A stretch of DNA of 64,000 nt from JBBDJB01 sp040880125 (lineage in GTDB: Bacteria > Planctomycetota > Planctomycetia > Pirellulales > JBBDJB01). Position numbers and translations under genes: made by a program. Shown here piece after piece: positions 24,422-33,485 of this stretch (position 1 is the first letter of the stretch; the number at the start of each line of letters is the position of its first letter). Location of the stretch: positions 1-64,000 of the forward strand of contig JBBDJB010000052.1 in the NCBI GenBank assembly GCA_040880125.1, written 5' to 3'. The notes beneath the pieces were generated by a model. It made no database searches. It was not told the origin of the DNA and worked only from the letters and a program-made list of their open reading frames with translations.

Positions 24422-26233
24422 TCATTCGCTCGGCGCCGCGGCGTCGGTCCTGGCCTCAATGTGCCACTCCACAAGAACCGGCGGCATGCGGATGGCGAAG
24501 TCGTCGGCGCTTGCGGGTATCTTCGTTTTTAGCAGCAAGGCCGCCTGTCGGGCGGCGGCTTCCGGCGATTGATCGGGCGGAGTTTGGATCATTACGCCCA
24601 GCGCCTCGGCGACGGCCGCGCCGTTCCAGTCCGTGACGGCGTACCCCTGATAAGTGTTTCGCTGCTGGGTACTTCCATCGTCGTCGGTTCCATTTGGACC
24701 GAGCGAATAGACAAGGAATCCGTCGCTGGTCTTGCGATAGCCAAACGGCGCGCCGTGGAACAGGTCGGTTGGCAGCTCGGCGAGGATCTCCGGCTTTAGC
24801 GCGTCCAGCGAATCCGGATATACCCCGTGTTCGGCGCGGTAGACTGCCAGCGCGGCGGCGAGACGCACGAGATCGAATTGCGTATTGGTGCGATCTTCCG
24901 CCTGGACGGCCTTATCAAAGGCCGGCAACCACAGCACGGCGACCTGGTCGGCGGCTTTGTGACTGCTATGCGTTTCTCCAGCGAAATAATCGGTCACGTC
25001 GAACGGTTCGTCGGCAAGTTGGTTGATGTCATGGTCGATGGCAGCGAAATCTGCCTGTCGCTGCTCGAAGACCGGGGTCCTCGCGCTGGCCGCCATGCGA
25101 TCGTACCATCGGTTCAATTCTTCAAGAACGATGTTCCAGTCCACCAGGTTGAGCTGGGAAGCGTTTCTTAACGCCCACGATTCGTCAAGGAACTTCAACT
25201 GATTCTCACTGAGCGTTCCTTTGGACAAGCGAATTACCAAATCGAGTGCCATCATGCGCTCCAATTCATCCAGCGAGCGAGCGATGCCGTGGATCTTCCG
25301 GCGCTGCGAGAGCTCGCGAAGGATCTCTTCGGCCAGCGGCTGCGGCAGGTCAGGCTGGGCAAGAAGGTGAAGGACCGCCTGATTCGTCTGACTTTGGATT
25401 GTGACGCGCACCAGCACCTGGACCATACCGGCGTACGGCTCATCCAAATGATCCCCCAAGCCGTAGGCCGCCTTCATGTCGCGCCATGCCTCGTCATACT
25501 GACCAGAGCCGGTGCGCAGCATTGCCCGAGCATATAGGATTTTCGTGGCGTCGCGCATCATATTTACGCCCGGTAGTAGCGTCGAATAAAGCGGCTGATC
25601 CTTACCGGTAATGAGCGAAGGCGAAGGATTGAAAAACTGCGGCTTCTCGCCCGCTACCACGAGCAAATCGATCAGAGAACCATTGTCCTGAATCCATTGA
25701 GCCATGCGCGGAAGCGACTCGGCCGACCACGGTTGCTCGCGAAGAAGATTCGCAATGAGCGCGGCATCGTCGTCAAGGTTGCGGTCACTTTCGCCGGAAG
25801 GATTGTCTGGCTGGTTCGTAAAAGCCAGTTCCGGTGTCGTCTGCTGCTCGTGCAGATGACGCAGATAGTCCGCGACCATCTGCTCGTCGACCGACTTCAA
25901 ACCAGGGCGTGGAGTGGGAATCCCCAACTCGGCCAGCAGGGCGGTTTGGGCTTCGCGGGAGGAACCCAGATCTCCCGGCCACATCGCCTGCCAGAAGGGA
26001 ATAGCGCCGTTGTTCTCCGGCGTTACGCCTACGCGCTGGGCGTCGAGGATGATCCGGCGGTAGTCGGGCAGTCCGTGCTCGTCCAGCGGCTCGACCCAGT
26101 GCGTGGTTTGCGGCGAGACGGTGATTGTGGGATCGAGCTGAAACCACTGCACGAGAAGCCAGGCGAACAGCATCGCCAGCAGCAACATCGGCACCAAGAG
26201 CATCGCCCACAAGGTCTTCTTCTTAACGCGCAA
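24422..26233 (-). CDS. Hypothetical membrane-anchored planctomycete protein
   Basis: A 603-residue protein of unknown function. Residues 9-31 form a single membrane anchor after a lysine-rich start (MRVKKK), so the bulk should face the periplasm. The middle is helical with TPR-like character (LPRMAQWIQDNGSL, ARAMLRTGSGQYDEAWRDMKAAYGLGDHL). Near the C-terminus, VYRAEHGVYPDSLDALKPEIL followed by FGYRKTSDGFLVYSLGPNGTDDDG resembles the end of type II pseudopilin-like planctomycete proteins. It shares strand with the next two genes but is separated from them by a repeat-rich 364-base gap. Confidence 0.65.
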   Translation of the reverse strand: MRVKKKTLWAMLLVPMLLLAMLFAWLLVQWFQLDPTITVSPQTTHWVEPLDEHGLPDYRRIILDAQRVGVTPENNGAIPFWQAMWPGDLGSSREAQTALLAELGIPTPRPGLKSVDEQMVADYLRHLHEQQTTPELAFTNQPDNPSGESDRNLDDDAALIANLLREQPWSAESLPRMAQWIQDNGSLIDLLVVAGEKPQFFNPSPSLITGKDQPLYSTLLPGVNMMRDATKILYARAMLRTGSGQYDEAWRDMKAAYGLGDHLDEPYAGMVQVLVRVTIQSQTNQAVLHLLAQPDLPQPLAEEILRELSQRRKIHGIARSLDELERMMALDLVIRLSKGTLSENQLKFLDESWALRNASQLNLVDWNIVLEELNRWYDRMAASARTPVFEQRQADFAAIDHDINQLADEPFDVTDYFAGETHSSHKAADQVAVLWLPAFDKAVQAEDRTNTQFDLVRLAAALAVYRAEHGVYPDSLDALKPEILAELPTDLFHGAPFGYRKTSDGFLVYSLGPNGTDDDGSTQQRNTYQGYAVTDWNGAAVAEALGVMIQTPPDQSPEAAARQAALLLKTKIPASADDFAIRMPPVLVEWHIEARTDAAAPSE

Positions 26234-26597
26234 GGCCCCCTCCTGCGTTCAAATCGTTTTAGAGCGGCAGTTGTACGTCTTATTCTTCTTCGTTTTTCAG
26301 GATCAAGTCTTGATGGAGCTCGCCCAGCGGAAGCCGCACGACTTCCGGAAAAGCATGAGTTCGTCGGAGTTCATGCGATTCCGCTACATCGCCCCAGCGC
26401 TGCTTATAGCACAGACAGGAACGTCTGTGCCACCATTACTCCCTCTCCCTCTGGGAGAGGGCCGGGGAGAGGGCATTTGCTGTTACGAGATAAGAACCTT
26501 CCGCGACACGGGTCAGGCTTGCCCTCCCCTACCTATTCAACTCCGATTCCGCACAGTCAAGAATGTCTGTGCCACCATTTGTGCCAAACCACGTCGG
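26234..26597. repeat. Intergenic DNA with M3-M1-M3 palindromic repeats
   Basis: No gene is supported. An M3 hairpin (26409-26434, CACAGACA-GGAACG-TCTGTG type) is directly followed by an M1 hairpin (about 26438-26473), and a second M3 lies at 26551-26576. The M2 module of the composite element is missing here. Confidence 0.75.
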
Positions 26598-29285
26598 CTA
26601 CTGCGCGTCCGGCGGTGCCGGCAGCGCGCCCACCGGGCGCTCACCGCTGGGGCGCTGAATGTCCAGTACGGCGTGACCGGACAGCGTCGTGTCGGTTAGC
26701 GATAGCTCGGCATCCAGTCCGCGGAACCAAGTGAGCAGTGGGAAGGTGTAGTCCGGTGGCACGTCCATCAACTGGTAGCGGTTCTCCGGCGACAGTGCCG
26801 TCGAGGTCCAAAGCTGCCGACCGCCGAGTTCTTCGATAAGCTGGTAATCGCCGCCCAGCGCACACACCAAACGGCCGCCGAGAAGCTGCTCGGTCACTTG
26901 CCGGGCTTCTTCCGGCGGAACGTGCAATTGCTGCGTGAGCGCGTTCATGAGCTTCGTTCCACTGACCGAAGCTTGCCGCGCCCGCATGTAGGCGAAGGCG
27001 TTGATCAACCGCGAGTACTGCGAACTGCCCAGCTCGGCGACCTGCATGCGAAGCTGCGCCGGCCGCTCGGCCTCTTCCATGCCCAGGTGGGGGACGATCT
27101 CGGGAATGACGTCGCGGCTGAGCGAGAGGACGACGAATTCGCCGGTCTGCCGCTGCCAGCCCCAGTTGTTCGCCAGCGGAGCATAACCTTGCGGATCGGG
27201 GCGGACGCGATCACCCAGCAGGAACGAGAGGATTCCCGGCCGCGGCCACGCGCCCAGGTATCCGCGGGCCCAATCGAGCAGCCGGGTGCGCGGAGCGATT
27301 TGACCTTGCTCCACGACGTACGGCGCCACGTGATCGCGGATGCCGCCGAAGATGTGGTAAACCTCGCCCACGCCGCCCCCGAGGATGCCGTTTGCCTGCA
27401 TCACCAGTTGCAGGGAGACCAGGTCGCCGGGAATCTCGCGCAGCCGGGTGGTCGTCGGCGGGCCGAGCATCGTGGCGAGAAAGCCGTAGCGCGACCGGGC
27501 GTAGGGCGTGATGTAGACGTCCATCGTCAGCCGCTCGAGGCCCTCGCCCAGGTCCTGCCGGCCGATGCCGAGCATCACCGGGTCCATCCGCTCCCACTGC
27601 GAACGATAGAAGCGGGCGAACTCGTAATATGCTTCCACTTCCGCCGGCGTGAGTGCCTCCACTTCGATATCCGAAATGGGCACGAACGAGCCAATTTCGC
27701 CGCGCCGCGAGTCGACCAGTTCGCCATCGACTTCCACCGGACGGCTGCCATCGGGCCGCTGCGTCAAGCCGGGGGGCAAATAACCGGCCTGGATCAACTC
27801 GCCGATCGAGTGCGCCCGCGAGCCTTCGGCCTGGGCCGCCAGCCGGGCGAGCTGCACCAGCTCGATATCGACGGCCGCCTGCATCCGCCGCGTCATCTCG
27901 ACGCGATAGTGCGGGCTGACCATTTGCCGGAAGAAAGCGTCGGAGAGGTAAACGAATACGGAGTCATCGCGCTCCAGCGGCATCACGGACCGGGCATAGC
28001 GGAACTCGGCGGAGCCGCCCAGCGAGCCGTTGTCCTGGCTGGCCTGGAGGAACCGGCGGATGAGGCTTTCGGACGTTGCGATCAGGTGGAAGTTGTCGGC
28101 CACTGCGTAGTACGAGCGGACGCTGCCGTCGGGCGTGGAGAGGAACGACACTTCCTGACCGGCGATCTGAACCGTCTCTTGCGTGGCGCCCTCGACGCTG
28201 TCCAGCGTCTCCTGCCGCAGGCTGTTGAAGTTTGACGAGAGCAGGAAGTTATTACGGGCCTGAAAGAGCACGCCCAGCGATGCTCCTTCGCGGACGAACG
28301 TGTCGTCGCCGATGATGGCGACGTCGGAGATGACCGTCGGCCCCAGCACCTCGGAGAGGACCGACTCGCGCAGCGACAGCCGCTGTTCGATCGACTGGTT
28401 CAAGCCGTAGTCGATGCCGCGCAGCGCGACCATGTTCTGCAGATCGCCTCCCCACTGGTCGAGAAAGTCGCGCAGCCAGAGGTAGTTAGTAAACGTGCCG
28501 AAGCGGACGTAAAAGCACTCGTGCGGCACGTAGTGGGCGATCGTCTCAATTTGGACGTCTTCCGGAGAGGGCGGCAACTCGACCGCCGGCGGAGCGACCG
28601 GCTCGGGCAGCGGCTCGGTGGCGGCTTGCACCTCGGGCGAGGTATCCAGCAGCGTATCGCGCTGCATGGCGGCGCGGATCGACTCGGTTCCCAGCATCAG
28701 GCCTACGGCCTGTTCAAGCTCGCCGTTGCCGCCGAGCAGCCGGCCGACTTCGCGTGGCGGGGCCAGATTCAGTCGCCGTGCCAGCGTGGCGGCCAGGTAG
28801 TTTTCTACCAGCGGTGGGTAGTCTTCGCTGCGGAACAGCCGGCTGGGCGGACGGTTGTATTCGCGCCACCACTGCTGCAGTAGCCGGTTGTGCAGGCCGG
28901 GATCGGGCACCGGCTGCACGCCGATGCGTTGCAGGTTGGGGGCGTACACCTCCAGGTCGAGCGGCGCGTCGCCCTGGAACAGAAAGTAGATGGTTATGCG
29001 GCGGGGGGCTTCGATCTCCAGAAGCCGCCGCAGCACCCGGCGAACCGGGGCGGTCTCCATGGCCGGATAGAGCACCCGCTGCTGCCGCTCGGTGATGAAG
29101 AAGCGGTCATCCTCGCTGGGGGTGGTGGCCTCGCCTGGCGGTACATTCAGCGTCACGCGGCCCACGCCAAAGGGGCGGCCGCTGGCGGCTTCGACCTGCG
29201 CACGGGCAGGGGTCGGCACAGCCAGTGGCAAGAGCAGCGCCAGCACGGCGGCGGAGAAAAGTGTGGTGGTGGGTCGATGGATCAT
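26598..29285 (-). CDS. Hypothetical large secreted planctomycete protein
   Basis: An 895-residue exported protein. The ATG at 29285 follows GAGGAAG and starts a clear Sec signal peptide (TLFSAAVLALLLPLAVPTPARAQ). The upstream extension of the frame is not supported. The mature part has no family I recognise. Its middle (FVRFGTFTNYLWLRDFL, GDDTFVREGASLGVLFQARNNFLL, NFHLIATSESLIRRFL, DDSVFVYLSDAFFRQMV) reads like alternating strands and helices of the kind seen in DUF3352-like planctomycete proteins. No catalytic motif is obvious. Conservation is suggested by regular codon use along the whole length. Confidence 0.7.
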   Translation of the reverse strand: MIHRPTTTLFSAAVLALLLPLAVPTPARAQVEAASGRPFGVGRVTLNVPPGEATTPSEDDRFFITERQQRVLYPAMETAPVRRVLRRLLEIEAPRRITIYFLFQGDAPLDLEVYAPNLQRIGVQPVPDPGLHNRLLQQWWREYNRPPSRLFRSEDYPPLVENYLAATLARRLNLAPPREVGRLLGGNGELEQAVGLMLGTESIRAAMQRDTLLDTSPEVQAATEPLPEPVAPPAVELPPSPEDVQIETIAHYVPHECFYVRFGTFTNYLWLRDFLDQWGGDLQNMVALRGIDYGLNQSIEQRLSLRESVLSEVLGPTVISDVAIIGDDTFVREGASLGVLFQARNNFLLSSNFNSLRQETLDSVEGATQETVQIAGQEVSFLSTPDGSVRSYYAVADNFHLIATSESLIRRFLQASQDNGSLGGSAEFRYARSVMPLERDDSVFVYLSDAFFRQMVSPHYRVEMTRRMQAAVDIELVQLARLAAQAEGSRAHSIGELIQAGYLPPGLTQRPDGSRPVEVDGELVDSRRGEIGSFVPISDIEVEALTPAEVEAYYEFARFYRSQWERMDPVMLGIGRQDLGEGLERLTMDVYITPYARSRYGFLATMLGPPTTTRLREIPGDLVSLQLVMQANGILGGGVGEVYHIFGGIRDHVAPYVVEQGQIAPRTRLLDWARGYLGAWPRPGILSFLLGDRVRPDPQGYAPLANNWGWQRQTGEFVVLSLSRDVIPEIVPHLGMEEAERPAQLRMQVAELGSSQYSRLINAFAYMRARQASVSGTKLMNALTQQLHVPPEEARQVTEQLLGGRLVCALGGDYQLIEELGGRQLWTSTALSPENRYQLMDVPPDYTFPLLTWFRGLDAELSLTDTTLSGHAVLDIQRPSGERPVGALPAPPDAQ

Positions 29286-29509
29286 GGCCGCTTCCTCGTT
29301 TGGAGTTTGGACGTCCGGATTTGTAGGGGGTGCGTGTCTCAGGTGACTAGGAAGCTTGTTGGACAGCCTTGCTCGACCTGCCGTGGCCGGAAGCGTCGAT
29401 TTCCGCGAAAAAAACGCGGCTTCACGCTGTCCAATTGGACAGGTTTTATGGGGTGTGTCCTCACGCCCGAGCAGGCGAGGGCATCGACCGCGCGTCGCGT
29501 TCGGCAAAC

Positions 29510-29911
29510 TTAGCCGTAGCCGAACTCGTCCAGTTCTACCTCGCTCAGGCCGACGTGGTGTCCCAGTTCGTGCCATAAGGTGATGCGAATCTGCTCGCGG
29601 AGCTGGGCTTGATCGAGCGTGCCGTCGTCGGATCGGGCGACGCTGATGATTCCCAGTCGGTAGAGCGTGACCGCGTCGGAGAGGATGCCGGAATGGTTGA
29701 CGCTCCGCTCGGTCAGCGGTATGCCGGTGTAGAGGCCGCAAAGCTCGTCGCGACGCTCTACTCCGGTGCTTTTAAGCACTTGGTCGGACGGATAATCTTC
29801 GACAACCAGCGGCACTTGGTCCAAAATGGCGCGTACCTGTTCAGGGGCCGCCTCCAGCACGGCTTCCAGTTGCCTGTCAAAAATGTCCCGTAGGCGGCTG
29901 TTCACGTGCAA
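29510..29911 (-). CDS. Zincin-like metallopeptidase family protein
   Basis: A 133-residue protein with a zinc-binding HELGHH motif near residues 114-119 (TLWHELGHHVGLSEVELDEFG), the mark of the small minimal-gluzincin family (DUF1025/Zincin_1). The N-terminal part (VPLVVEDYPSDQ, LCGLYTGIPL, ITLYR-like strand) fits the fold. Size is typical for the family. Members are cytoplasmic and their substrates are unknown. It is on the same strand as the secreted protein downstream but 224 bases away, so co-transcription is uncertain. Confidence 0.82.
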   Translation of the reverse strand: MHVNSRLRDIFDRQLEAVLEAAPEQVRAILDQVPLVVEDYPSDQVLKSTGVERRDELCGLYTGIPLTERSVNHSGILSDAVTLYRLGIISVARSDDGTLDQAQLREQIRITLWHELGHHVGLSEVELDEFGYG

Positions 29912-30078
29912 ACCATGTTCCGGGTGGTGCAGTAAATGGACGGGTGAGGGTTTAGCTACGGAGTCCAGCGAGCCCGATCCATGCTATCGGGGGCGAGTTG
30001 GCGCGGGCAAGTCCGCGGGGGCTAAGATTACCGCGGCCGTGGCGAATAACGGGGCATAGCCTTGCCAGGGGGGACCGG

Positions 30079-30381
30079 ATGCGGAAAATCGAATCCATGC
30101 TCATCCCGCGCTTTTCGATCCGCTTCATGCTCCTCGTCACCACCGCCCTGGCCGGGGTATTTCTCGTAGCCGGATTTGCGTATCGCGGCCACATGTGGGC
30201 GCTATGCGTGGTGGCGGGCGTGGTGAGCGTGGCCGTGGCGATGTTGGTGTATGCCGGCGTGTTCGGATTGATCTGGGTGGCGACGGGACGTTTTGCGGCG
30301 GAGAGAGGAACGGGCGGTGGCATACGGCGGGCCGATCGCCCGACCGCTGGGCCCTCGCCTGCGGCGGATGGGGGGCCATGA
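30079..30381 (+). CDS. Small membrane protein at the head of an ABC exporter operon
   Basis: A 100-residue protein with two membrane helices (FMLLVTTALAGVFLVAGFAY and LCVVAGVVSVAVAMLVYAGVFGL) and a short charged C-terminal tail. The ATG at 30079 follows a GGGGGGA stretch; the frame upstream is not convincing. Its TGA overlaps the next gene's ATG (ATGA), which argues for a real, coupled gene. No family is recognised; the opening PRFSIRFMLLVTT resembles short membrane proteins common in planctomycetes. Confidence 0.6.
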   Translation: MRKIESMLIPRFSIRFMLLVTTALAGVFLVAGFAYRGHMWALCVVAGVVSVAVAMLVYAGVFGLIWVATGRFAAERGTGGGIRRADRPTAGPSPAADGGP

Positions 30382-32537
30382 TGATCTTCCGCACGTTTCG
30401 GATACGCGCGGCGCGGTTTGCCGCGCTGATGATGGCCATGTCGATTGCGGCAGCGGCGGACCGCGCGCACGCAGCAAGCGGGACGCCCGTTACGCTGCCC
30501 CGGGCTTTCACCCAACACCAATACCAAAACCTCTCGCACGCGATCTTGATCACGATCGATCCGACGTGGGTCGAGGGCCGCGGATACCGCCCGGTGAAGA
30601 TCACCGCCACGGCGCTGAAACCGTCGCCCGCAGACCGCGACATCACCTTGATGTTCACCCCCGGCAGCCGGTGGTACTCGAGGACGGGCGTCCGCGTGAC
30701 GCACGAGCTTCGCTTGCCGGCGGGCGCGCAGCAGGCCTCGGTGACGCTTGCCGTTCCCCAATATGAGGAGTGGCAGTGGATGAGCATTGACACCTGGGTC
30801 GACGACACCTATTCCGACGAGTTGTCCGACCAGCGAGTGAGCGGACCTTCGCAGGGCGGGTCGGGCCACATCCAAACCAACAACGGGCTGATGTTGTCGC
30901 AGGTCCGTACGTTGATCGTGGATGTTGCACCGCCTGCGCCGACTCAGCCGGGCGGCACGGTCGTGTCCGAGGCAACGCACTACCTCCCGCCGGCCGATCT
31001 GCCGACGCGGTGGATCGACTATTCCTGTCTCGATCTGGTGTGCGTTTCCGCGGACGAGCTGGCGCAGCTTCCCTCGCAGCAGCCAGAGGTATGGCAGGCG
31101 ATCCGGCAGTGGCTCGCGGCCGGCGGAAACCTGTGGGTGCACGGCACCGGCGACGGCTGGGCGAAATTGAGCAGCGTGGAGGCGGCGCTGGGGGTCGTGC
31201 CCGCCCGGACCGATGGCGAGGCGGGAGGCTGGGACGGAATGACCACCCAGCAGCTCGACGACTTGGTCAACGCCGGCGGGCAGATGATTGTCGTGCAAGG
31301 CAGCAGCGCGACGGGGACCAGCACGGCGACCGTGACCGTTCAACCAAGTCAACCGCCGCCGGTCGCATCGACGCCTCCAGCCGACGCGGCAGGTCAGCCC
31401 CACGAATTGATCTGGCGAGCTGTCGGGATGGGCCGCGTCGTGGCGGTCAAACAGCCGATCGCGAATTGGGAACAGGGCCAGGACCAGATGCGGGCGAGGC
31501 TGCTATTGGGAGCCGAAGAGCGGCTCTGGACGATGCGGCACGGCGTAACGGGCGACGGCTCAAGCGATCGGTTTTGGGATTGGCTGGTGCCTGGCGTCGC
31601 GGGCGCTCCGGTGACGGCCTTTCGGCTATTGATCACGGTTTTTGTGTTAGCGATTGGACCGCTCAATTATTTCCTGCTGAAGCGCTACAAGCGGCTCCAT
31701 CTGCTGCTGATCACCGTGCCGGTCAGTGCAGTGCTGGTAACCGCCGGACTGTTCGTCTACGCCCTGGCCTCCGACGGCGTCGCCACGCGCGTCCGGGCGC
31801 GAAGCTTCACGGAGTTGGATCAGCGGCTCGGTCAGGCCGCGTGCTGGTCACGGCTTTCGTACTACTCGGGACTGGCGCCCGGCGACGGGCTGATGTTCGG
31901 CGCAGACACGATGATGCTGCCGATTTATCCCGGCGATGGAAGTCGCTGGCGAGAGGTCGAACCGCCGCTGCGCCATATTGAATGGGACGGCGAGCAGTAT
32001 CTCACCCGGGGCTGGCTGCTGTCGCGGACGCCGACGCAGTACATCAGCGTCCGCTCGCGGGCCAGCGAGCGCGGGTTGCGCTTCGAGGGGAGCGGCGAAT
32101 TGAAGCGGGTGCGCAACGAATTGGAGACGCGCGTACGGCACCTATTTGTTCGCGACGACGCGGGCGGCTACTACATGGCTGAAGACTTCGCCGCTGGCGA
32201 GTCGGCGGAGCTCGACTCTGCGAGCGAAGAGGAGGCGGCCAAGACATGGACCATCCTCTACGCTTCCAATCTTCCGCAAATGCCCGCCGACTTCAGCGAG
32301 AATAGGGGAAGCATTTTCGGCTTTCGCCGCTACTACGGCTCAAGATCCGACGTGGAGCCGGAGCTGGACAGGAACCTGCTGGAGAAGCGTCTGCGAGAGC
32401 GATTGTTGGAGCCGCGGCCCGGAGAAGGAGAACGCAGGGCGTACGTCGCCATCGTCGACCGCTCCCCGGAGGTCGATTTCGGTCTGCCCGACGTGCAGGA
32501 ACAGGGCAGCTTTCACGTCATCCGAGGCACTTGGTAA
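30378..32537 (+). CDS. Hypothetical periplasmic/membrane protein of an ABC-2 exporter operon
   Basis: About 719 residues (ATG at 30378 or 30381). It begins with a signal sequence (FAALMMAMSIAAAADRAHAAS). A large exported part follows, with a beta-rich N-terminus and a Rossmann-like segment (WQAIRQWLAAGGNLWVHGTGDGW) reminiscent of GldG/DUF4350-type domains. Two membrane helices lie near residues 412-435 (LLITVFVLAIGPLNYFLLK) and 443-465. It ends with another soluble region (VAIVDRSPEVDFG). It is the second of four genes joined by overlaps or gaps of a few bases, so it probably works with the ABC exporter encoded next. Exact function is unknown. Confidence 0.7.
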   Translation: MMIFRTFRIRAARFAALMMAMSIAAAADRAHAASGTPVTLPRAFTQHQYQNLSHAILITIDPTWVEGRGYRPVKITATALKPSPADRDITLMFTPGSRWYSRTGVRVTHELRLPAGAQQASVTLAVPQYEEWQWMSIDTWVDDTYSDELSDQRVSGPSQGGSGHIQTNNGLMLSQVRTLIVDVAPPAPTQPGGTVVSEATHYLPPADLPTRWIDYSCLDLVCVSADELAQLPSQQPEVWQAIRQWLAAGGNLWVHGTGDGWAKLSSVEAALGVVPARTDGEAGGWDGMTTQQLDDLVNAGGQMIVVQGSSATGTSTATVTVQPSQPPPVASTPPADAAGQPHELIWRAVGMGRVVAVKQPIANWEQGQDQMRARLLLGAEERLWTMRHGVTGDGSSDRFWDWLVPGVAGAPVTAFRLLITVFVLAIGPLNYFLLKRYKRLHLLLITVPVSAVLVTAGLFVYALASDGVATRVRARSFTELDQRLGQAACWSRLSYYSGLAPGDGLMFGADTMMLPIYPGDGSRWREVEPPLRHIEWDGEQYLTRGWLLSRTPTQYISVRSRASERGLRFEGSGELKRVRNELETRVRHLFVRDDAGGYYMAEDFAAGESAELDSASEEEAAKTWTILYASNLPQMPADFSENRGSIFGFRRYYGSRSDVEPELDRNLLEKRLRERLLEPRPGEGERRAYVAIVDRSPEVDFGLPDVQEQGSFHVIRGTW

Positions 32538-32543
32538 CGGCTG

Positions 32544-33485
32544 ATGATCCGCTCTAACGCCATGATCCGCTTCGACCGGCTGCATCGCCACTTCGGCAGC
32601 ACGCGCGCGGTGGACGATGTTTCGTTCGAAGTGCATCGCGGCGAGGTGTTCGGCTACATCGGCCCCAACGGCGCCGGCAAAACAACCAGCATGCGAATTC
32701 TGGCCACGCTCGACTTGCCGACGGCCGGCGATGCGTACGTCGATGGCTTCTCGGTAGTGGACGATCCGGACCGCGTGCGGCAGCGGCTGGGCTTCATGCC
32801 GGACTACTTCGGGACGTACACGAATGTGAACGTGCAGGAGTATCTCGACTTTTTCGCTCGGGCGTATGGTCTGACGGGGAAGAAGCGGCTGCGGGCGATC
32901 AGCTACGTGATGGACTTCACGCAACTGGATCAGTTGGCGGAGAAACCGATCAGCGGGCTGTCCAAGGGTATGAAGCAGCGGCTTTGCCTGGGCCGGACGA
33001 TGGTTCACGATCCGCCGGTGATGGTGCTGGACGAGCCGGCGGCGGGGCTCGATCCACGTGCCCGCATCGAGCTGCGGGAGATGATTGCCCGCCTGGCGGC
33101 CGACGGCAAGGCGGTGCTGATCAGCTCGCACATCCTGGCGGAGCTGGGCGAGATGTGCGACCGCGTGGCGATTATCGAGCAGGGCTCGCTGGTGGCGGTC
33201 GGCTCGGTTGACGAGATCCGGCGCCAGGCCGAAACGCGCAGCACGATCCGCGTGCGAGTGCTGGAGGGTGCGGACCGGCTGGCCGCGTGGATCGAGGCGC
33301 GGGGCGTTGATGAGCTGTACAAGCGCAACGGGGCGTACGTCTTCACCCACGAGGGCGACCCGCAATCCGAGGCCGATCTGCTGCGCGAAATGGTCGAGGC
33401 GGGCTTTTCGGTGGTCGAGTTCGCCGCCCACTCCGACTCGCTGGAGGACGTCTTTCTGCGCGTGACGCGGGGGATGGTGCAATGA
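32544..33485 (+). CDS. ABC transporter ATP-binding protein (ABC-2 type exporter)
   Basis: A 313-residue ATPase subunit. Walker A is GPNGAGKT at 40-47. The signature is LSKGMKQRLCLG, the Walker B region VMVLDEPAAGLDP, and the switch histidine is in ISSHIL. A C-terminal extension of about 80 residues is typical of the drug/Na+ export CcmA/GldA-like subgroup. It starts 6 bases after the preceding gene and its stop overlaps the permease start as ATGA. A second ATG at 32562 is an alternative start. The cargo is unknown. Confidence 0.93.
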   Translation: MIRSNAMIRFDRLHRHFGSTRAVDDVSFEVHRGEVFGYIGPNGAGKTTSMRILATLDLPTAGDAYVDGFSVVDDPDRVRQRLGFMPDYFGTYTNVNVQEYLDFFARAYGLTGKKRLRAISYVMDFTQLDQLAEKPISGLSKGMKQRLCLGRTMVHDPPVMVLDEPAAGLDPRARIELREMIARLAADGKAVLISSHILAELGEMCDRVAIIEQGSLVAVGSVDEIRRQAETRSTIRVRVLEGADRLAAWIEARGVDELYKRNGAYVFTHEGDPQSEADLLREMVEAGFSVVEFAAHSDSLEDVFLRVTRGMVQ